From contig NZ_JAPDIA010000001.1 of the NCBI RefSeq assembly GCF_029525575.1, positions 496,001 through 560,000 on the forward strand: a DNA stretch of 64,000 nt, in the 5' to 3' direction. The DNA is from Cohnella rhizosphaerae. Its GTDB lineage: Bacteria; Bacillota; Bacilli; Paenibacillales; Paenibacillaceae. Position numbers and translations under genes: made by a program. The notes under the pieces are model-generated. The model ran no database searches, was not told where the DNA came from, and saw only the letters and a program-made list of their open reading frames with translations. This document shows, in pieces, positions 57,410 to 64,000 of the stretch (its first letter is position 1; every line of letters starts with the position of its first letter).

Positions 57410-58114
57410 TTACGGAAGTAATTTGAAGTTCGGCATATAGCCGTGGATCCGGAAAGCTCTGAAGCCTTCGGCGTAGACGAACCCGGCTTGAAGTCCTCTG
57501 AATTTGTCGGTGATCTCCAGAATATCGAGCAGGCCGTGGGTCTGGTAAACGTCCATCCAGGCATATTGGCTCTTGTGCATCGTCAGCGCTTCTTTTTTTA
57601 TTTCGTATACGTCGGTGATGTCCACGTACACCTCCGGCTCGAAGCCGATGCCGACCGCCGAGGCATAGTAGAAAAGAGACGGATTTTTGGCGATCGGCGG
57701 TTCGTCCGCGGGAATCAGCTTGCCTGGAATCGACAGCATGACCTCGCTCACGATTTTCCCGGTCACGGCATGATCGGTGCTCGGGTCCTGCGGATAATTG
57801 ACCAGGATCACGTCCGGATTCGCCCAGCGAATCGCGTTGATGACCGCGCGCCTCGTCTCGGGCGTATCCTGCAGGCCCTGGTCGTCGAACCTCAGGAACT
57901 TCACCTCGGCGCCGAACAGCTTCGCGGCCTCCAGCTGCTCCTGCTCCCTCACCTGCGCGATTTCCTCCCGGCTGTCGTACTCGTTGGAGCCGATGTTCCC
58001 GCTTGTCGTAAGCGCGATAAAAATGTCGTGTCCCTGCTGCTTGTATTTCAGCAGCGTCCCTCCGCAAAACACCTCGATGTCGTCCGGATGCGCGCCGATC
58101 GCCAAAATGTTCAT
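57410..58114 (-). CDS. PIG-L/LmbE-family deacetylase
   Basis: An intact 234-residue protein. The zinc-binding motif AHPDD (H9-D12) opens the protein, with NYPQDPSTDHAVTG giving the second metal-site histidine. Family members deacetylate N-acetyl sugars or related amides (GlcNAc-PI, BshB, chitooligosaccharides). The gene is the first after the permeases in the operon, with GAGGAG before the ATG. Together with the SGNH enzyme it suggests that the imported glycan carries acetyl groups. The precise substrate is unknown. Confidence 0.92.
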   Translation of the reverse strand: MNILAIGAHPDDIEVFCGGTLLKYKQQGHDIFIALTTSGNIGSNEYDSREEIAQVREQEQLEAAKLFGAEVKFLRFDDQGLQDTPETRRAVINAIRWANPDVILVNYPQDPSTDHAVTGKIVSEVMLSIPGKLIPADEPPIAKNPSLFYYASAVGIGFEPEVYVDITDVYEIKKEALTMHKSQYAWMDVYQTHGLLDILEITDKFRGLQAGFVYAEGFRAFRIHGYMPNFKLLP

Positions 58115-58151
58115 CCCAATCTCTCCTCGATTATCGAATGTTCCTTGCTCT

Positions 58152-58986
58152 CTAGCCTTTGACGGCGCCGGCGGTAATGCCCGACACCATGTACTTCTGC
58201 GCGAACATGAACAGGATCAAGCAAGGAACGATGCCTACGAGAATGTCCGCGAACACCAGGTTCCAGCTCTGGCTGTACTTCCCGAAAAACGAGTAGATGC
58301 TGAGCGGCAGCGGGTACTGCGTCGACTTGGAAAAGTACAAATAATAAGCGACGTTGTTCCAGACGGCGATAAAGACGAATATCGATACCGTAATGGTTAC
58401 GGGCTTTAACAGGGGGAAGACAATTCGGAAATACAGCTGGTAGGGGTTGCTGCCGTCGATGATCGCGGCTTCGTCGATCTCGCGGGGAATCGTCTTGATG
58501 AACCCCGTGAAGAGGAAAATGCCGAAGGGGAGCGTGGCGGTCACGAAGAGAATGACCAGGCCGAGATACGTATTGTTCAAGTGGAGAATGCGCATTTCCA
58601 GGTAGATCGGAATGATCGAGCCCGGCACGATCAGGCCGGCGATAAAGTAGTTGTAAAAAAAAGGTTGCCAGCTTGCGCTTGATTCTGGCCAGATAGAAGG
58701 AGCACATCGAGGCGACGACCACGTTGGATACGACGGTGATCAGGCCAAGCAGCAAGCCGTTATACAAGCCTCTTAAAATGTTGGACTCTCTGAATACGAC
58801 CGCGTAGTTTTCCCACACCGGCTTGGACGGCAGCGTAAGCCCCATGAGTCCCGCGCCCGTAGAATCCTTAAGCGAATTGGAAAACACCATCCAGATCGGA
58901 ATCAAATAACAAAGGGCGACGGCGATCATCAAAATTTCCAGTATCGCCCGGGTCGGCGTCAACCTCCATCTCTTGAGCAGCTGCAT
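58152..58986 (-). CDS. ABC sugar transporter permease, MalG/AraQ type (frameshifted)
   Basis: About 277 residues after correction. It has six helices, the EAA loop EIDEAAIIDGSNPYQLYFRIV and the usual C-terminus GITAGAVKG. It is broken in the A8 run at 58655-58662; one base fewer gives KLATFFYNYFIAGLIVPGS. Its ATG overlaps the stop of the upstream permease by one base (TAATG), the same arrangement as in the importer at 37548-39259, which suggests the two importers are paralogous. Confidence 0.92.
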
Positions 58987-59870
58987 TAGTATTCGACCTC
59001 CAATTTCTTAAACAAGCCAAGAAGCGTAAAGCTGGAGATACTAACCACAACCGTGAAGACAAGTCCCGCCGCCGCGGCGTATCCGTACATGCCCTGCGAG
59101 AAGTTGGCGAAAATGAAGGTGCCGAACACCTCGGTCGCTCCGTTCGGACCGCCGTTGGTCAGGCCGTATACTTCGCCGAACACGTTCAAGCCGGAGATCA
59201 GCACGAGCAGGGTATTGATGGTGAGCGCGTGCATCGTCAGCGGCAGCGTGATGTAACGGAATTTTTTGAGTCCGCCCGCGCCGTCGATCGTCGCCGATTC
59301 GTAGAAGTCCGCGGATACGGATTGGAGACCTGCGAGGAAGATGACGACCGTCGAGCCCAGGCCGACCCATACGCCCATGATGATGACGGAGTAAAGCGCG
59401 ATTTTCGGTTCCGTCAGCCAGTTCTGGGCGAGCGACCCGAGTCCGACGCTTCTGAGGAAGGTGTTGATGGGGCCGTTGGTTGGATTATAGAGAGCACTGA
59501 ACACCAGGGAGATGACGAGCGGGTTGATCACGACCGGCGAGAAAATGATGACCCGGTACGCGTTTTTGAACTTCACCTGATTGTTCAGAATGATGGCGAG
59601 TCCATAACCGAGCGCGATAACGAAGACGGTATGCAGCGCGGTGTACACAAGCGTATGTCTGATCGCGCCGAGAAACCCGGTCGACTCGAACAAATCCTTG
59701 AAGTTTTGCAGTCCGACGTACGTCGGCTTTAAGAGATAGAACGTCGACCAATCCGTAAACGCGGCTGCCAGCCCGACAAAGCTCGGCACGACCGAGAACA
59801 CGGTGTAGAGGACAACGGCGGGAACGATAAAGAGGATGGGGTAATTTTTCAAAATCATCTTGGGAACCAT
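58986..59870 (-). CDS. ABC sugar transporter permease, MalF/UgpA type
   Basis: An intact 294-residue permease with the EAA loop FYESATIDGAGGLKKFRYITL and tail FKKLEVEY. I chose ATG 59870 because AAAGGTGG lies 5 bases upstream; earlier in-frame codons lie in the hairpin region and would add a polar extension. It is separated from the binding-protein gene by a terminator-like hairpin. Confidence 0.93.
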   Translation of the reverse strand: MVPKMILKNYPILFIVPAVVLYTVFSVVPSFVGLAAAFTDWSTFYLLKPTYVGLQNFKDLFESTGFLGAIRHTLVYTALHTVFVIALGYGLAIILNNQVKFKNAYRVIIFSPVVINPLVISLVFSALYNPTNGPINTFLRSVGLGSLAQNWLTEPKIALYSVIIMGVWVGLGSTVVIFLAGLQSVSADFYESATIDGAGGLKKFRYITLPLTMHALTINTLLVLISGLNVFGEVYGLTNGGPNGATEVFGTFIFANFSQGMYGYAAAAGLVFTVVVSISSFTLLGLFKKLEVEY

Positions 59871-59887
59871 GGCAACCACCTTTCTTA

Positions 59888-59930
59888 AAAAGGGATAATC
59901 CCCTGAAAGTCTCATAGGATTATCCCTTTT
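59888..59930 (-). terminator. Internal terminator or attenuator between binding protein and permeases
   Basis: A perfect 14-bp stem (AAAAGGGATAATCC, 59888-59901 and 59917-59930) with a 15-base loop reads, on the minus strand, into TTTTT. It lies 8 bases after the stop of the binding-protein gene. Such partial terminators let cells make more binding protein than permease. Confidence 0.8.
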
Positions 59931-59938
59931 ACGATTAA

Positions 59939-61311
59939 TTAGAAACCTTCTGTTTTGGCGGCTTTGTTCACCTTGGCGTAATCCTTGTACCAATCGTCAA
60001 GCGCTTGCTCGGGCGCCTTGCCCGCCATCATGTCGTTCACGTGCTTGTTGAAGTCGCCCAGCTGGAAGTTCGGATCCAGGTAGCCGAGCAGGAACGGCGC
60101 CGCCGGAATGTTGTTCGCGGCGATCATGTCCGCCATCGACTGCTGGAAGTGATTCAGGCCGACCGTGAAATCCTTGTACGGAGAGATGCCCGAACCCTGC
60201 GTGCCGTCTTTGGAGTTCAGCAAAATGAAGTTGTCCTTTTGCGTCGCGTAGTTGATGAAATCGTTGGCCGCTTCCTTGTGCTTGGCGTTGACCGGAATCG
60301 AGAGCGCGGCCTCGTCCGTCGGCGGGAACGTCGCTGCGATGTAATCGTCGCCGAGCGTAAACGGCATGTAGCCGAGTTTTGCCGCTTTTGCCGCGTCTTC
60401 CTTTTCAAAATCGCCGTACGTCACGTCCGGATAGAACTCCATGGCGATCGTGCCGTCGAGCAGTCCTTTTTTGAATGATCGGCTGATCGGAGGACAGGTA
60501 ATCCTTGGCGATGTACTTTTTTCAGGCTCACGTACCGTTTAATCATCTCGAGATATTCCGGCGAATCGGCCGGCTTGATCTTGTTCGTCGAGATTTGCTT
60601 CGCAAGCTCCGGATTTTTCGCGAATACGTAGGCGCCGCCGATCAGGTACGGCTGGTTCGCCGTCCAGGTCGATTTGCCCGCGAGACCGAGCGGCGTGACG
60701 CCCATCTCGAGCAGCTTGTCGGCGGCCGCGGTGAATTCCTGGAACGTCTTCAGCGGAACCTTGATGCCGGCCTTCTCGAAAACTTCCGTGTTGTAGATCA
60801 AGCCGTAGAAGCTGTGCGGCGCCGCCGGCGCTTGATACAGCTTGCCGTCGATCGTCGTGACGGCCGCGACCGTGGGGTCGATGCGGTCGAGGATCGGGCC
60901 GGTGATCGGCGCCAGGAAGTTGGCCGGAATGTAGTTGAAGCCTTTGTTGTGGAACAGCAGGTCCGGCGCGTCGTTCGTCGACATCTTCGTCTTCATGACG
61001 TTGAGGTACTGATCGTCCGGCACGACCTCCTGCTTGATCTTGTTGCCTGTCGCGGCTTCATAGGCTTTGAGCATGTCTTGAACGCCCGAGCCGGCCATCC
61101 AGGATGTCGGACCCATGAACGTCAGTTCGACGGGATCCTTGGCAGGTGCCGCCGATTCCGATGCCGCAGCCGAGCTGGCCGGCGCGGAGCCGCTTGGAGA
61201 AGCGCTTCCCGTCGCCGAATTGTTGCCGTTGTTGCCTCCGCATGCCGCCAGCGTCGTAGACAACGCTAGAACGAGACCGAGCGAGACCGATAACTTTCTC
61301 TTGTTTGCCAT
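59939..61311 (-). CDS. ABC sugar transporter, solute-binding lipoprotein (frameshifted twice)
   Basis: About 456 residues after correction. The signal peptide ends in the lipobox TLAAC with cysteine 24, followed by a long Ser/Ala/Gly linker. The mature domain (PVELTFMGPTSWMAGSG, DDQYLNVMKTKMSTNDAPDL) is close to the protein encoded at 39347. Breaks are T6 at 60517-60522 (corrected VSLKKYIAKDYLSSDQ) and T6 at 60467-60472 (corrected QKGLLDGTIAMEF). It is the first gene of the long operon ending at 48449. Its upstream gap 61312-61454 must hold the operon promoter, but I see no clear pair of hexamers. Confidence 0.9.
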
Positions 61312-61454
61312 CGTCTGTAACCCCCCATCTGTTTAAAATGAATGCGTTAGTACCAGGCTGCCCCCCTCATTTTACTGTGATAACATTCCCTTGATATATA
61401 GAAAAACGTACAGGCTCTTCTTGAATATTGAACGCAGTTCGACAAGCTTGGACG

Positions 61455-64000
61455 TTATTCGCACGCAAAACGGTAAGCGCCCGATCCGACCTCCAGCTGC
61501 CAATAGCGATCGTCTTCTCCGACGATCCGCACGCCTTCCGCCGACGCCGCTTCGAGGCCGCCTTCCGTCAAACGGCCGCTTCCCGCCTTGGGTACGTAGA
61601 CGAGCGCCGTCGTATTGACGGGCACCGTCACTTCGTGGACGAGCCCTTCGGCCGTCGTTCGCCACGCCGAGCCGATCCGTCCCCGCACCGTCTCGATCTC
61701 GCCGCCGGCGAACGTCATGTCGCCCAGGAGATACGGCTTGATGACGCTCGTCTTGTAGCCGTCCGACGTCGTCTTGACGCCGGCCAGATGCTTGAAGAAC
61801 CAGTCGTCGATCGTGCCGAGGAAATAATGGTCGTAGGATCTTGTCTTGGCCTCCCACGCTTCCCAGAAGGAGGTGCCGCCTTCCGCCAGGCAGTAGCCCC
61901 AGCTCGGGAACGTCTCCTTCGTCGCGAGCGTATACGCGACATCGCCTCGCCCGTGCTCGGTCAGCACCGGCGCGAGATACTTCGTGCCGAAGCAGCCCGT
62001 ATCCAGATGTCCGCCCTTGTCTTCCACGATATCGCGGGCCAGGCGGTCGACGACCCGGTCGATCTCGTCCGACGGCGCGATGCCGAACGCCACCGGGAGC
62101 ACGTTGGACGTCTGCCGGTAGCCCGCTTCGATCTCGGTGTGGTATTCGGCGTCTTCGCGCGCATAGAACTTCTCGTTCACGACGCTCGCCAGACGCGCCT
62201 GCGCCTCGGCATAATAAGCCGCGTCCGCCGTCTTGCCCAGCACGCCCGCGATTTGCGACATCAAGGAGCAGCTGTAGCAGACGTAAGCCGTCGCCAGCAG
62301 CGTACCGCCCTCCGGCCCGATAAACGGCCCCGGCACCGCCCAATCCGCGTAGCTCTCGTCCGAGCTCACGCCGTCCTTGAGCCGGTCGAGCTCGTACTGC
62401 ATGTAACGCTTCAAGCCGTCGTAATGCTTGCGCAGCGTCTCTTTGTCGCCGTAATACTCGTACAGCGTCCACGGCACGATGACGAAGGCGCTCATCCAGG
62501 CGGGCGTCGGCGTCAGATACAGGAACGGTCCCGGGCATGTATGCGCGACCTCGCCCGCCGGCTGCTGCGAGTCGGCGATGTCCTGCGTCCACTTGGCGAA
62601 AAACGCGGACATGTCGAAGTTCATCGAAGCGCACTCGGCAACCGCTTGCCCGTCGCCCGTCCAGCCTCTTTTCTCGTGGAACGGGGTGTCCGTCGGTATG
62701 CTGTGGAAGTTGTTCAGCAGCGTATTCTTCATCGCCGCGTGAATCCGGTTCAGCAGCTCGTTCGAGCTGTCGAAGGCGCCGATCGCCGCCAGATCGTTGT
62801 GGAAAACGCGGGCTTCGACGGACACCGGCTTGACGGCGCTCTCGATCTGGATGTAGCGGAAGCCCTTGTAGCTGAACTTAGGCTCCCAGATCTCGACGCC
62901 TTCGCCCTTGGCGATGTACACGTCCTCCTGCGGATTTTCCCAGAACTGATGGTCGTAGCCTTCCTTCCATATATCGAGCGAGCCGTCCTCGCGTTGAATC
63001 TCCCCGTAGATGAGCTTCACGCTCGTGCCTCTGGGCGCCTCCACCGCGAGCTTCGCCCAGCCTGCCGTGATGAGGCCGGCATCGTAGACGTACACGTTCG
63101 GCGCGGGACTGAGGGCATACGCGCACGGGATCGTCTCCACGATACGGATCGGCGGGACGAAGGCGGATTCGACGCTTCCTTCGTACGGCGCCATCGTGTT
63201 GACCTGCGTCCAATCGTCGTCCGCATAGTCCGCAAGCTGCCAGCCGTCGCGTTCGAGCCGGGCATCGTACTTGTCGCCGTACCAGATATTGTCGTCGACC
63301 GTCGGGCCGTCCGCCGTCCGCCAGGAGCCGTCGGTGGCGATCGTATCGGCCGTACCGTCGGCGTATTCGATCCGCAGCTGCGCCAGCACCTTCGGCTCGA
63401 TCGTGCCCGTGGCCGGATCCGGCCGGCTGAAGTTGTCGCCGATCCAGTCCTTGCCGTAGGCGTAATGGCCGCGTCCGAGCTCGATCGCGAGGCAATTCGC
63501 CCCTTCGTTCAGCAGCTCCGTGCCGTCGAACGTAATCGCATACGTACGCTTGGGGAATTGCGTATAGTCCGGCTGCAGCAGTCCGTCCCCGAGCCGGCGC
63601 CCGTTCAGATGCGCTTCGAAGTAGCCCAGGCAGGCGATATGCAGCCGGGCGGACTTTATCGCTTTTAACGCGTGGAACGTCTTGCGGAGCAATGGCGCGG
63701 AGCCGCGCCGGCGAATGTCGCCCCACGGCGCGTCGCCGTAAGCCGCGATCGTCCGCGCATGCGCCCAGGCGGCATCGTCGTGATCGGCCCGCTTCCACGC
63801 CGGCGCCGCCGCGTCCGTCGCCGCCGCCTCGGCCGATACGCGCCACGTGTCGTCCGTCAGGATCGTCTCGGCCGAGCCGTCGTCGTAGCCGATCTCGAAC
63901 TTGCCGATGATCCCCGCCTCGTTCGAATCGGCATGCTCCACGAGCCAGGACAAGACGTTGTCTCCGTCCCTCAGCTTGGCGGTAAAGTCGATATGGACGA
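61455..64000 (-). CDS. GH78 alpha-L-rhamnosidase, N-terminus beyond the window
   Basis: The frame is open to the window end, so the start lies beyond 64000; at least 848 residues are present. An N-terminal beta-sandwich region (LHIACLGYFEAHLNGRRLGDG) is typical of GH78. The (alpha/alpha)6 catalytic domain carries the conserved DTPFHEKRGWTGDGQ block with the general acid glutamate, and FWEAWEAKTRSYDHYFLG supplies the likely base. A C-terminal beta domain follows. It hydrolyses terminal alpha-L-rhamnose. It is on the same strand as, and upstream of, the importer operon starting at 61311, which fits rhamnose use. Confidence 0.93.
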   Translation of the reverse strand, partial: VHIDFTAKLRDGDNVLSWLVEHADSNEAGIIGKFEIGYDDGSAETILTDDTWRVSAEAAATDAAAPAWKRADHDDAAWAHARTIAAYGDAPWGDIRRRGSAPLLRKTFHALKAIKSARLHIACLGYFEAHLNGRRLGDGLLQPDYTQFPKRTYAITFDGTELLNEGANCLAIELGRGHYAYGKDWIGDNFSRPDPATGTIEPKVLAQLRIEYADGTADTIATDGSWRTADGPTVDDNIWYGDKYDARLERDGWQLADYADDDWTQVNTMAPYEGSVESAFVPPIRIVETIPCAYALSPAPNVYVYDAGLITAGWAKLAVEAPRGTSVKLIYGEIQREDGSLDIWKEGYDHQFWENPQEDVYIAKGEGVEIWEPKFSYKGFRYIQIESAVKPVSVEARVFHNDLAAIGAFDSSNELLNRIHAAMKNTLLNNFHSIPTDTPFHEKRGWTGDGQAVAECASMNFDMSAFFAKWTQDIADSQQPAGEVAHTCPGPFLYLTPTPAWMSAFVIVPWTLYEYYGDKETLRKHYDGLKRYMQYELDRLKDGVSSDESYADWAVPGPFIGPEGGTLLATAYVCYSCSLMSQIAGVLGKTADAAYYAEAQARLASVVNEKFYAREDAEYHTEIEAGYRQTSNVLPVAFGIAPSDEIDRVVDRLARDIVEDKGGHLDTGCFGTKYLAPVLTEHGRGDVAYTLATKETFPSWGYCLAEGGTSFWEAWEAKTRSYDHYFLGTIDDWFFKHLAGVKTTSDGYKTSVIKPYLLGDMTFAGGEIETVRGRIGSAWRTTAEGLVHEVTVPVNTTALVYVPKAGSGRLTEGGLEAASAEGVRIVGEDDRYWQLEVGSGAYRFACE

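Noticed and set aside
366..61311. Widespread pseudogenes, suggesting a decaying genome region
   Set aside because: Breaks are single bases at homopolymers and the remaining frames are intact and family-like; many neighbouring genes without long runs are undamaged.

Overview
The window looks like chromosomal DNA from a high-GC member of the Paenibacillaceae, most likely Cohnella or a GC-rich Paenibacillus. The reasons are three CUT1-type sugar importers without their own ATPase, two YesM/YesN-like sensor-regulator pairs, many plant-glycan hydrolases, a YolD-like protein, strong GGAGG ribosome binding sites, and TTG/GTG starts. The genus is an inference.

Layout. 1-194: tail of a Gfo/Idh/MocA oxidoreductase and its terminator. 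366-6964 (minus): sugar importer operon in the order permease, permease, sensor kinase, response regulator, solute-binding lipoprotein. 7133-7840: AlkD-type DNA glycosylase. 7969-12066: GntR/LacI-type repressor divergent from a GH38 alpha-mannosidase, with a promoter and palindromic operator between them. 12200-12891: two small unknown genes. 12943-15903: AraC regulator divergent from a GH127 beta-L-arabinofuranosidase. 15904-16482: two families of short palindromes. 16483-19184: OpuC-type osmolyte importer. 19254-22419: FdhD and an FdhF/YdeP-type molybdoenzyme. 22607-23200: 3-methyladenine glycosylase. 23709-40689 (minus): glycan operon with importer, GH43-like, M81, IlvD/Edd dehydratase, SDR, beta-helix protein, GH106-like and GH39 enzymes. 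It is divergent from a sensor/regulator pair at 40865-44193. 44586-47200: IclR regulator, SDR and FAH-family hydrolase. 47338-48322: an IS4-type element. 48449-61311 (minus): a second large sugar operon. 61455-64000: GH78 alpha-L-rhamnosidase, cut by the window edge.

How the genes may work together. Binding proteins and permeases import oligosaccharides released by the hydrolases, presumably using an MsmX-like ATPase encoded elsewhere. In the right third, a zinc sugar dehydrogenase, SMP-30 lactonase, enolase-superfamily dehydratase, SDR and FAH hydrolase match the enzyme classes of the non-phosphorylative L-rhamnose/L-fucose pathway (sugar to lactone to acid to 2-keto-3-deoxy acid to 2,4-diketo acid to pyruvate plus lactate). 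Deacetylase-like and SGNH-esterase-like enzymes could trim acetyl groups. Substrates are not proven.

Sequence quality matters here. About 28 single-base frameshifts break otherwise full-length genes, nearly all at homopolymer runs, and 26 of them are one extra base. Removing or adding one base restores family-typical sequence each time, so I annotate corrected genes across the breaks and treat them as probable assembly or sequencing errors, not pseudogenes. Several apparent giant fusions disappear after this correction.

The most unusual non-coding features are the palindromic repeats near 16 kb and 48 kb, spaced about 73 bp in both arrays. The IS element sits exactly inside one of these palindromes with a 4-bp target duplication.
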